From the NCBI GenBank assembly GCA_015501595.1, contig JADNRX010000020.1, positions 1 to 64,000 on the forward strand: a DNA stretch of 64,000 bases, written 5' to 3'. The stretch is from Hymenopellis radicata (Eukaryota; Basidiomycota; Agaricomycetes; Agaricales; Physalacriaceae). This document shows positions 22,541-32,111 of the stretch, piece by piece. The notes under the pieces were generated by a model. The model was not told the DNA's origin and ran no database searches. It worked only from the letters and a program-made list of their open reading frames with translations. A program made the position numbers and the translations under genes. Each line of letters opens with the position of its first letter. Within the stretch, counting starts at the first letter, position 1.

Positions 22541-24190
22541 ATGATGTATCAAGAATGACTGGAGACATTGCGAGCGCTAGCGAGCCTACCATGATGGAGT
22601 TGGTGAGGACTAGGTAGGTAACCAAACATGAACAAATTCACCGCGCCCTGCCTGGAAATGAATGCTACGCTCTTCTTCTTGCGAATATTGGATCGCGCCC
22701 CAGCGGGATTATGCGCCTTACCACCTACTTCCATCATCAATGACCATTAGCACCATTGACCACCTGTGAGGCCTCTTCCTGAGCATCTGTCTGCCCGATG
22801 GAACTCTATGGAACTACCGGGCACGACTAGATTAAAACATCGCACCTCGAACTGCTGCTGCCCGCCGGTGCGCCCGTCGTCACGGAACCGCAAGACACTT
22901 GGAAAGTCCACTCCTTGTGGCAACACGAAAGCCCATTATCTGGCCCACACCATCCACGCGTCATCGCCGACCTCCACCCCAACAAACGTCGCTACAAGCC
23001 TTCGGACCGTTCCCGATTGTTCGGCAGCGCCTACTTTTCACCCTCCTTATACTATCTTCCTCCGCCTGCCAATACCCGTCTGTCTGCGTCGGTGACGACT
23101 ATCGCGAGGCGACATTCTCACCTGCACGATCTCGACCTTCATAGTCAACCGGTTGTACAGCAGTAAGTATCTTCATGTCTTGGTTTATGTGGCTTGCTTC
23201 CAGCCATTCTGCTCTTGTGAGCGCCGTTGCTGCTACGGGCTGTGTGTGAGCTCTCAACGTGCAAATCTGCCCGTCCCTCATTGCACACTCTCATTACAAT
23301 CTCTTCGTGGTTGCGCTCGATATGAGTCCCTCATTTCGGACATCCCGCCACCAGGCTGATCACACCTGGTGTCGAGCGGTTGTTATCTCGAGGCTACTCC
23401 ACGGCTGGTTGTCTGAAAATCTACACTACATCTATGGCATGGCAGATGTACAATTCAGACATCAGAAGAGGGAACATCATGGACTGCACAGGAGGAAAAG
23501 GTCAACTTGGACCACCGCTCGCGTATTAAACGTGACGAGCTCGTAGGAGTTTGGAGTATGTAAGGACTTATCGTAGCCAAGTAGTTAATAGCTCTTACAC
23601 CTCAGCAGTGCCTTTGGTACCCAGCTGGGTACTTAATACACTTCCTACCACCATGCCGCCCGCGCAAAGCTGGTTTTCGCTCTGTCACGCGTGTCAACAA
23701 TCAATGCGCGGATCCCATACGCGTATACATTGCAAGGCCGCGGCTATCGTACGCCCCGCCACTTATAACCCTACCTGTGCACCTCATGACCTCTGCCTTG
23801 CGCGAAGATCCATACTTCGAGGCTCATGGTACAGCGCTACAGGAGAAATTAGGTGAAATCAATCTTATTGAATCTGACATTAATCCCTCACCTGATTTTC
23901 TTATTTCATTGCGGCTACGCCGCTATCGCTGGGGGCATCCACGGTTCTATTTTACTTCTCACCCAAAAGAGAGACAAAAGGCGAGTCCAGAGAAATCCCG
24001 AGATTGGCTGTAAAGCATTCGAAAGAGCTAGCAGTGACGGAGCAGTAAAGCAGTAGTAGTATGAATGTAGTATGTACATTGACTTGCTAGACAAGATACT
24101 ATTACTTGTATGATACTTGGTTGATGTACATTGTATAAATGGAAAAACTCGGGCTACATAAAAAGTACAACAACTGGATGAAATATGGAG
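22541..24190. other. Gap with an orphan coding-like exon at 22840-23164 (+)
   Basis: The stretch 22840-23164 reads as coding on the plus strand (LELLLPAGAPVVTEPQDTW ... SLYYLPPPANTRLSASV) and ends at a good donor (GTAAGTATC). No matching exons could be built on either side. It may be the remnant of a gene cut by rearrangement. The rest, to 24190, shows nothing recognisable. Confidence 0.35.
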
Positions 24191-24192
24191 GA

Positions 24193-25537
24193 CTACACCG
24201 CCATCTTGGCCATTTGAGTGATAGCACGAATCAAGACATCCTGCATGATATCCAACTCGACCCACAAGTCCCTGCTGTAATAGCCAAGAAAGTCCAAGTT
24301 GTCACGAAGCCCATTAAGACTCGCAGTAACCTCGACAAGGACATTCGGGCCCAGTTCCTGCGCCGTCTCGGCTACCTCTCTGGCGACTGTATCAACCTGA
24401 GCCTCGTTGGAGCCAGCCGAATCAGTGGGCGAGCAGCTATCCACACTGGCCGTCGAGACGGCGGCGAGGGACAGTATCCCAAGGATGCGAATCCTCTTCT
24501 TGTCCGGCGTAGCTTGAGGAGCGACTTCCTGAGGCCGAAAGATATTGAGGACGTGGGTGATATCACGCATCCATTCGGGAATCACGGCGCGCAAGAGTGC
24601 GGCTTGATTCTGCGTGTGCAGAAAGACGACGAAGAGCGCGGAACGACTCGAGGTGTGGGACTTTGATGCCGACGCGAGCCAATTCCTTGAACATGCGCGG
24701 AGGGAGCGATGACGCCAGGTTCGGGGCATTGAGGGTGAACAGCAGGTCATTGATCGCGACTTGGAGCGTCTGGCTGTACACTGCGCGCTGAGATGTCTCG
24801 TCTTGTTGAACGACAACGAGGACGTGCGTTGGCCCAAGTGGGCGAGGAGAAATAAGCTTGTCCAGGGTGCTCAGCGGACCTGAGCCCCAGCTATCGAACA
24901 CGTTTCCGTTAAGGTCCGGAACGAGTATACGGTTGCTGATGTTGAGCATGGCGCTAGGAGAGCCAGACGAGGCGGACAGTACACGTCGACGGGTCGCAAG
25001 TTCTGCGGGAGTGTCCGGACTATTCTCGTCAGAGGGCTGTCCAAGGAGCACAGAAGTGCGTATGTTTCCTCGTGGAAGCTTGGTATCTTGATCACGGGTA
25101 TATTGTTTGAGCCAAGTACTATGATAGGAAACGGTTGAGACAAAGGTAAAGTGGGGAAAGAAAATACGCACGCTTGGGGAGAAGCACTGCGGCACGCGAA
25201 GCTGGTATCGCAGCTCATCGATAGAGATGTCGCTGAGCAGGAGATCTTCGCGGTCTGGGGCGATATTGACGAGCACTGAGCGGTCTATTTCGCGCTCACT
25301 GTTGCTGTTAACGCTGGGCGCACTTCCAGGCGCAAATGACAAGAAGGAAGTTTCGGTGGCGCCATTGGAATGCACTGAAGCAGAGTGAGGATGATAGGAA
25401 GATATGAGGGCCAGACACGCACTGTTTGGCAATTTATACAACAATGAGCAGGTCCACATCGTGTCCACGGGACGGCCATTGTTCGAGTCCACATTTGGGA
25501 AGGGATCATGGTGGTCCAAGACGAAAAGACATTGCAT
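24193..25537 (-). CDS. Hypothetical protein, unrecognised, with C-terminal hydrophobic segment
   Basis: Likely start at 25537 (MQCLFVLDHHDPFPNVDS). A probable intron lies near 25377-25427 (GTGCGT...TTCAG) and another near 25118-25170. Readable segments are SNNIPVIKIPSFHEETYA, LDKLISPRPLGPTHVLVVV, NDLLFTLNAPNLASSLPP and LFVVFLHTQNQAALL. A hydrophobic stretch (ILGILSLAAVSTASV) lies near the C terminus and could anchor the protein in a membrane. The coding-like frame changes twice without intron space (near 25040 and near 24640), so the gene is damaged or mis-read. It is divergent from the F-box gene starting at 25570, only about 30 bases away. No family was recognised. Confidence 0.45.
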
Positions 25538-25569
25538 CACGTGGGTCGTTCCTTTCCTCCTGCCATCAC

Positions 25570-27066
25570 ATGATACTGTCTCTTCCCTTGAAATTCTCCT
25601 CAAAGTCACTAGCCATGTCAGTCTATTATTTAAGCCTTAAATTTCCGTGTCTGATCTGTTCCGTAGGTCGCCCAACAAGACCGTCTAAACTTACGATTGA
25701 CCTGCAAGACGTTGGACGATGCTACTGTCGAACACGTCTTTCACTCGCTGCGCATCAACGTTTCTGCCAAGGTGCTCGTCCCAAAACTCGATATGCTTCA
25801 CAAACTAGCTCGACGCGAAACAAACATCTGGCGCTACGTGAAACGCGTTGACATTGACGGCGGCGATCCAAATGGGACGGCGCCATCAGTATCTCAGATT
25901 TGCCTTTGAAGGAAGCGTTGTTAGCACTGGAGAATGCAACTACACTCTCGTATGTCCGCCTCTTCATTCATAATGCCACGCATCTAATCATTCGCAAACA
26001 GCTGGACATCCTACATTGCAATAGAATGGGAGCTATTTCAGATCCTCATCGGCAGCTTACCTTTATTACCGCGCATCAGAGACGTTACTCTCGATATCAA
26101 CTACAACGAATCCCATCCGCGCCCGCAGTACCTCTTTCGAAATCTCACCTCACTCACAGCAAACTTCAGCAGTCAATGTTCTTGGAGACAGTTCTACAAA
26201 TACAGCCTACTCCTCGTTCTCCATTATAGCCCCAACCTGACCCATCTCAAACTAACCAACCCCGCCATGGGCTCAGGATACGCCTCGTTTGACAAAGTCA
26301 TCGAAGCACTCCCAACCCCATGCGTATCACAGAGTTCACTCTCGGCCAGCTCAAGCTCCCAGCCCCCTCCATACTCCTCCGTCACTTCCAATTCCTCTCC
26401 GCCATCAACCTGACCGAAACCTCATCAGGCAACCTAGAGGACCTCTGGACCGCGCTCAACGCCGAAAACATTCACCTCGTAAAAATCCGATGCGACAAGA
26501 TCTGCGACGAGCTGTTCGACTATCTCCTCTCATACGACGGTCTTCAAAGCCTGATCCTCAGAATCGAGGAGGATTCACCGAAAGGCGACGCGCTCGCCGA
26601 GGTCTTCTTCTCCCAAGCGCTCCCGCACCACCACAAGACCATCACGCGCCTGGTCGTACAACCTGAATACGAAGGCGCGTGGTCGTTTGGCGAGCAGACC
26701 TCCGTTGCTGTCTTTCAGTGCACGCGGCTGCACTTGTTGTGGATGACTGTGCGTCTCTCGCAACTCGCCTTGGCCCCGCAGCTCGTGGAATCGGCGTACT
26801 TGTTTGAGGCGCTCGAAGAGCTGTACGTGGAGTGTCCGTCGTCGTTCTCGAAGCGCGCGCCAGAGACGTCGGGGGACCGGTATGGCGCGAAGAGGGTGAT
26901 GGAGGATATGATTGTGGGACTCGAGGTGCCAGCGCGGGATCCGTACGAGTGGTTGAAGGTGGGCATTGAGCCGCTGGGGTCGAGGATGAAAGCGGTGCGG
27001 AGCGAGAAGCAGAATGACAAGCTGGTGTTCGAACTCGACGGTCCGCCTATGGGTTATAGAAGGTAG
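25570..27066 (+). CDS. F-box gene with leucine-rich tail, frameshifted (copy 1)
   Basis: The start and F-box are clear by comparison with the partial copy at 30515-31084: MILSLPLEILLKVTGH, an intron from about 25618 to 25666 (GTCAGT...CGTAG), then VAQQDRLNLRLTCKTLDDA. In this copy one base is missing in the F-box codons (cttcccttg here, cttcctcttg in the other copy) and another at about 25870. Beyond that the frame of the last 248 residues (26320-27066) is clean, with leucine-rich F-box-type sequence (ITEFTLGQLKLPAPSILL) ending GPPMGYRR. It belongs to a family distinct from the acidic-tail F-box genes on the left. As written, the protein would be truncated early. Confidence 0.65.
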
Positions 27067-27144
27067 ACCATCTATGTTTGATGGTTATCTTGGAAGCGTC
27101 TTTCACTCTTGCATCGTAGCGTCTTTATATGCAGCGCCATCGTG

Positions 27145-27420
27145 TCCCAGGAATATCTTATCCGTATTATAGCTCTCCGTGCATGTCAACGCGTCGAATG
27201 CGACATCGGCAATATCGTCTGCAGAGATGAATCCAATCTTGCCATCCTCCGACGCGCTCAGAATGGTTCCCTCCTCCTTGATGCTTCGGAGATGAATTGT
27301 GAGGAAGTTCTCTGCAAAGTCATCAGCTCAGCTCAGTATGTGGTGTATAATGACAAGATATATATATACCAAAGAACCATGTTGGCGCAGGACACAGTAG
27401 TCGACACCGAGCGCGGAGAA
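27145..27420 (-). pseudogene. Fragment of NmrA-type gene (internal part)
   Basis: This is a close relative of part of the intact gene at 37078-38006. It covers the end of exon 1, the first intron and most of exon 2 (KIGFISADDIADVAFDAL-type coding on the minus strand), with insertions in the intron. Both ends of the gene are missing. It is a dead remnant copied together with the Pro/Ser-rich gene that follows. Confidence 0.75.
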
Positions 27421-27429
27421 CTGAAATAG

Positions 27430-28019
27430 AGCAGTTTGGTGCCTCTCGCTATGATGCTGTATTCTATTCATTACAGCGCATACGTACGCTCTGGCCGCAA
27501 TGCGCGCGTCTTGGGCGCACCAGGCAGTCTTGGCCGGCCCGATCAGCCGCACTTCGCATTTGCCATACTAGGAGTCCTCTCTTCGCAATGGCCAGGCCGT
27601 CAACTCTGTTCTGGAATGTGCTCTACGGTGCTAATGACCGTGACTGCGCTGTGTTTCTCTGTCGACTAGGTCCTCCCCCCCGCCGCCGTCCTTCCGGGTA
27701 AACGCTATCCTAGTCGCCAACTGTATTGTGGACCATCTTCGAATTCTGTGGCCCATTGTTCATGATTTCCATTCATAGTGGACGTCCACAGGGTAAGTGC
27801 AGGGACAATCGACCAAACAATGGCAGTGGTATGACTATTATGGTAATATAGCTCTACTGTCTATATGCGAACTACAAAGGCCACCCTAGTTGCAGGCCAT
27901 TGTTCTCTGACGCGCTGTTCTGAGTATAAATAAAGCTCGCTCAGTCACTGCTTCCTCAGACGCTTTCCACCAGCATTTCACCGATATCTCATCGACTCTC
28001 CTCTCTGACTTGAATCATC
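27430..28019. promoter_or_regulatory. Upstream region of the Pro/Ser-rich gene, TATA box at 27925-27932
   Basis: TATAAATA lies about 90 bases before the start codon at 28020. The same arrangement, inverted, is found at 45100-45107 for the second copy. The whole spacer is duplicated at about 45110-45590. No gene is seen in it. Confidence 0.6.
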
Positions 28020-28746
28020 ATGTACTCCTCCGCCCGTCGCAACCGTGCATCCTCGCCTGAGCTCCCGAGCTCTCCATTGTACTCGCCGACGCCGTTCCCT
28101 CCATCTCCCATGATTCCCACCATCCCAGATGAGGACGACGAGCATACCCTCTGCGCCTATGGCGACATCTCGTTGACCGAGCAGTGCTTCCTACCCAGTC
28201 TGCCATCCAATGTTCAATCTCCAGTTGAAGGAGACACTGTCAGCCGTCCACGGCGTCTTAGCTCCGCCGCTGCCGCCCATCCGCCCCGCGGCGCAATGGC
28301 GAATAGGCCGCGTCCTCCCATTATGCTCAAGTCCAAGAACCCATACGTGAGTGTGTTTCTTGTCCGAGTATTCGACATTGTTTCTTATTGATACACGACA
28401 GGATCTCATCGCTAAAGCCGCTATCGCTCAGCTTAAGCTGAGTCTCAAGGAGATTGTCGACCACATGAAGGCCAAAGGAAAATTCAACGTTCCGCCGCCT
28501 ATCAAGGTCGTTGCACGCACGCCTGCTCCTGTCCAACGATCCCCGTTGTCTGCCAACACCCCCAACACGCCGCCTCTTACCCCGACTTCGGCTCCTCTTT
28601 CCCCATGTTCTCCCGTTACGCCCAAATCTCCCAAAAAGCCTTTCCGCGGCTACGGCCCCATGCCCAGGCGCTCTCCTCTCCCCAAGTGGGACGAAGTTTA
28701 CCCAGACTTGCCTGAGTCCCAGTATACCAAGAAGACAGTCGTTTGA
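28020..28746 (+). CDS. Pro/Ser-rich hypothetical protein (copy 1, intact)
   Basis: Two exons, 28020-28346 and 28402-28746, with a GTGAGT...CGACAG intron, give 223 residues. The N terminus is Ser/Pro-rich (SPELPSSPLYSPTP), followed by an acidic DEDDEHTL patch, and RPRPPIMLKSKNPY at the exon end. A short helical segment opens exon 2 (DLIAKAAIAQLKLSLKEIVD), and a Pro/Ser/Thr-rich tail with many TP and SP sites ends in TKKTVV. Mostly disordered, it could be a phosphorylation target. No known domain was recognised. A second copy on the minus strand (44309-45012) has a 20-base deletion. Confidence 0.75.
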
Positions 28747-29198
28747 CGCGTCGCAACGCTTCAGTTCAGTACTTGTATATAGCTTTGTATCTATATTTCT
28801 TTTTTTGGGTGGATGTATCTAATCGAACGCTGCTGGTTGTTACTCTCAAAGATTGAACTTTCATTTCTTTGTCCTCTTAAGTCATATAATAATATTCAAC
28901 GAAGACGCGAGTTTTAGGTCGCGTCGAGCACGTGCCCGCGGTTCATTCTTCGGTCTCTTTACACGGCAGATGGCTGTACGCAGCAAGATACCATTCTCTC
29001 TAACTACTTTCCTGTCGTTCTTACCTTGGAATGCTACCTAGTAGAGGCCGCAGTCGATGTCGACGCGTCAGCCTCTCAAATTACCTCGTTATCAGAACAC
29101 CGCGGTCATTATACGAGCTTAGAAGGCTGAAGAACGCACAAGTAATACAATTGATTGAAGTTCTGTTCTGACGCTCATGATCGAGCCCCGTGGAATAG
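28747..29198. other. 3' flank, no gene
   Basis: The 3' flank of the Pro/Ser-rich gene, matching the reverse complement of about 43940-44308. From about 29125 the flank of the glycosyltransferase copy begins; that flank recurs at 42540-42600 and 50964-51040. Confidence 0.5.
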
Positions 29199-30514
29199 TC
29201 ATGATCTGTACATGTCTACGAGGCGATATCCAAGCTTCAAACATCTACGGTCAAATTCTCCAACACTCCTCAACCCAATCCACGAACGAACTCGCCATCT
29301 GTCGCCCCTGCTCTTGCCTCTTATTGCTTCCACCAGCCCCCCGATGTTTGGCCTTCGCATCTCTGCCCAACTCCCATGCTTCTTGAACGGCTTCAGCCCA
29401 GTCTCCTGCTTCATAAGAAGCCCGAGGGAGCTCCACACCAACGCCTTCGTTATCGAGCAAAATGCGAAGGCCGTGTTCTTCAACGAAAAGTGGTCTGGAT
29501 ACTACAGATGCGCCAGGATCAGTAGACTGTAGGGTTGAAGGTGATACCAAAGCTTACCATAAACAAAGGGCGTCTGAGCATCAACACACTCCGCCACGGT
29601 TCCGTAACCCTATAATCCAACGTCATTGCCAATCCAAAAGTCAGACGATGAAGACAAACCAGCTTTCCAAGTAACACATCGGCCACAGCGGTAAGATCAG
29701 GCATATAAACGTCTTTCGGAGCAAGATAGAATCCTTCGGGGAGCTCGGAATCTGGATCACTCTGCGACTGCCACTGCCCTTTAGTGACGCCACAGACAAT
29801 CGCAATCCACGATGAATCAGGAAGTAGACGAGCCTCGAATTCCTCGCTGTTGTCGATTGTTGGTTCAATGCGCTGTTCAATAACGGGCGTAGGAGGGACC
29901 ATTGAGAAGGAGAGACCACAAGAAACACTTTTCGGGGTCATCGGAGGTTTGTGAGCGGGAGGTGCGCCGGGTATCCAAATATGAGAAGTCGTCGCAATCC
30001 GCGGAGAATTGATCTTGTAAGCGTCTTGGCTATCTTCCATTTCTATCGGGAGGGTCCAGCATCCAGAGGAGGGAGCGGTGAAAGACCAAGACCCTTGAGC
30101 TGATCGTGGAGGGTGCTGTCTTGACTGAGCGTGATGCTGTTTAAAGGCAAAATCTCTGTAGTAACGACGCCTAGACCAGGGAAACAGTTATCGGTTGAGG
30201 TCCTGCGGCTGTGAGTCCTAGAACTCGGTCTGCTAGGCGTTGGCGTACGGAAGACCTGTCCGCCGAAGACACTATCAAGATTTTCGTTGTGCTTGCGTCA
30301 TGAAGCTCAGGCGGAACTCCGATTGAGTTTAGAAGATCTGATCTGCCTTGAGGGAGATAAGCCGTAGTTGGAGGTCGCACGAGAAGTGGAGCGCGCTTGA
30401 CCATTCTACAAACGAGTTTCTGAGAAAGTGCGGAGGTAGAAGGGAAAGGAATAGAGGGATAGAGCTTGACTGATTCGTCACATCCAAGTCGAGAAATTAT
30501 TTCGGGTAGAAATC
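29199..30514 (-). pseudogene. 5'-truncated copy of glycosyltransferase-like gene
   Basis: This is a copy of the 3' two-thirds of the gene at 40412-42537, in inverted orientation. It starts abruptly at 30514, in the codons for the segment just before FLPEIISRLGCDES, and runs to the same stop. Features kept include TPKSVSCGLSFSMVPPTP, LADVLLGKL-type sequence and the GYGT-VAECVDAQTP region. The C-terminal WVEE region has an extra frameshift relative to the full gene. The N-terminal GYGHATR nucleotide-sugar loop is missing, so it cannot be an active enzyme of this family. It is joined head-on, on the same strand, to an F-box fragment. Confidence 0.8.
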
Positions 30515-31084
30515 CGAAAGAGGTACTGTGGGCGCGGGTGGGATTCGTTGTAGTTGATATCGAGAGTAACGTCTCTGATGCGCGGTAATAAAGGTAAGCT
30601 GCAGATGAGGATCTGAAATAGCTCCCATTCTATTGAAATGTAGGATGTCCAGCTGTTTGCGAATGATTGGATGCATGCAATTGTGATGAAGATGGCCGAC
30701 ATACGAGAGTGTAGTTGCATTCTCCAGTGCTAACAACGCTTCTTTCAAAGGCAAATCTGAGATACTGATGGCGCCGTCCCATTTCGGATCCCCGCCGTCA
30801 ATGTCAACGCGTTTCACGTAGCGCCAAATATTTGTTTCGCGTCGAGCCTGTTTGTGAAGCATATCGAGTTTTGGGACGAGCACCTTGGCAGAAATGTTGA
30901 TGCGTAGCGAGTGAAAGACGTGTTCGACAGTAGCATCGTCCAACGTCTTGCAGGTCAATCGTAAGTTTAGACGGTCTTGTTGGGCGACCTACGGAACAGA
31001 TCAGACACGGAGATTGAAGTTGAATAATAGACTGACATGGCCAGTGACTTTGAGGAGAATTTCAAGAGGAAGAGACAGTATCAT
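30515..31084 (-). pseudogene. 5' part of F-box gene fused to glycosyltransferase remnant
   Basis: Begins at ATG 31084 (MILSLPLEILLKVTGH), splices at GTCAGT...CGTAG and continues VAQQDRLNLRLTCKTLDDA ... GGDPKWDGAISISDLPLK. These frames are intact here where copy 1 (25570) has lost single bases. At 30515/30514 the F-box gene stops being copied, at the codons for PHPRPQYLFR, and glycosyltransferase sequence follows, adding 11 foreign residues and a stop (ISTRNNFSTWM). It could still make a short F-box protein of about 190 residues or, with splicing, a chimera. Confidence 0.75.
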
Positions 31085-32111
31085 GATGGCAGGAGGAAAA
31101 GAGTCCAGTGACAATAGGATTGGACAGCTCAAGGTTCGGCGCGATCGCTCCGGTTTCCTTGCGTTTAAGCAAGGACTCCCCCCCATAGGAAAAGGAAAGG
31201 CGAGATGCCGACAGCCGAAACCGGACCGAATATGTCTGACAATGAATGCCTCCTAAATGAGGAACGGTGCTCCCACGTTTTTGCTCTTATTATTAACCAC
31301 AGCGGAAACGATGCGAGCGAGTGATGGCGGCGAAGCGAAGCGAGCCAGCCATCGCTCGCCGAGCATCGTTGGAGCCTCAGAACTGACGTGTCAGCCACTG
31401 AGCTCTATAGACCAAATCTCTGCGGTCCTCATTAGTCTTCTGCTATCTCCCAAGTGTGTACCCCATACATGCTTAATTCTGGAATGTCTACGCACATGAA
31501 TGTTGACTTCTGGTATTGTATGTTAATATACTAATGATCTTGTTGCAAGTCAAACTGATTCACTGAGTGCGAACGGTACTACTGGAGATGACATTCTGAT
31601 AGACTAAGCGGAAACAATGCGAGCGGGCGATGGCGGCGAAGCCGCCGTCGGCGGCGAGCTTTTGTTGTAGCTTTTAGGAAGTATGCAGCCTGTATGCAAC
31701 GATTGTATGGGCCACAATTTGTTACAACCTAGGGAAACAGTGATGCGCAGATTCACATCCACATATGTCGGCGTCGAAATGGTGCCTGTGGAGACTGTCA
31801 AAATATTTCCACCAATGATATTATCCATCCTCAGCCTCACCTACCTCGCGGCAAAACCATGCGCAAGGAGGTGCCCCCCAAGGGCCCCTAGTCAATTACT
31901 TGCAATTTCGATTTACATTATTTTTGTCAGCTCTGTACAGGCTCAGAGGTTCGACGCACGACGTGAGTATGCTCTGCCGCATTGGACTAACACCATCGTA
32001 GTATGAACCACATTTACTATATGTTTCTCGACGGTTCCGCGTTATGTGCTATCTGCATCTTAGGGCGAGCTTTCATTTTGGTCGGAAGTTGAAAAAACCG
32101 TTGAATTTTTT
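31085..32111. repeat. Spacer with repeated hairpin-forming motif
   Basis: A motif beginning agcggaaacRatgcgagcg and continuing into a GGCGGCGAAG hairpin occurs at 31301-31336 and again, in direct orientation, at 31607-31641. Each copy is followed by sequence that can fold back on it (ccatcgctcgc; gccgccgtcggcggc). The 340-base interval may be a small mobile element or its ends. No gene is seen. Confidence 0.4.

Noticed and set aside
24563..25609. Single 348-codon frame taken as one intact exon
   Set aside because: It starts at GTG, contains two likely introns (VPQCFSP...YHS and SACLAL...ASV), and its frame disagrees with the more natural coding in parts.
31301..31641. CRISPR-like or bacterial REP-like array
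   Set aside because: Only two motif copies, 306 bases apart, in a fungal genome; not an array.
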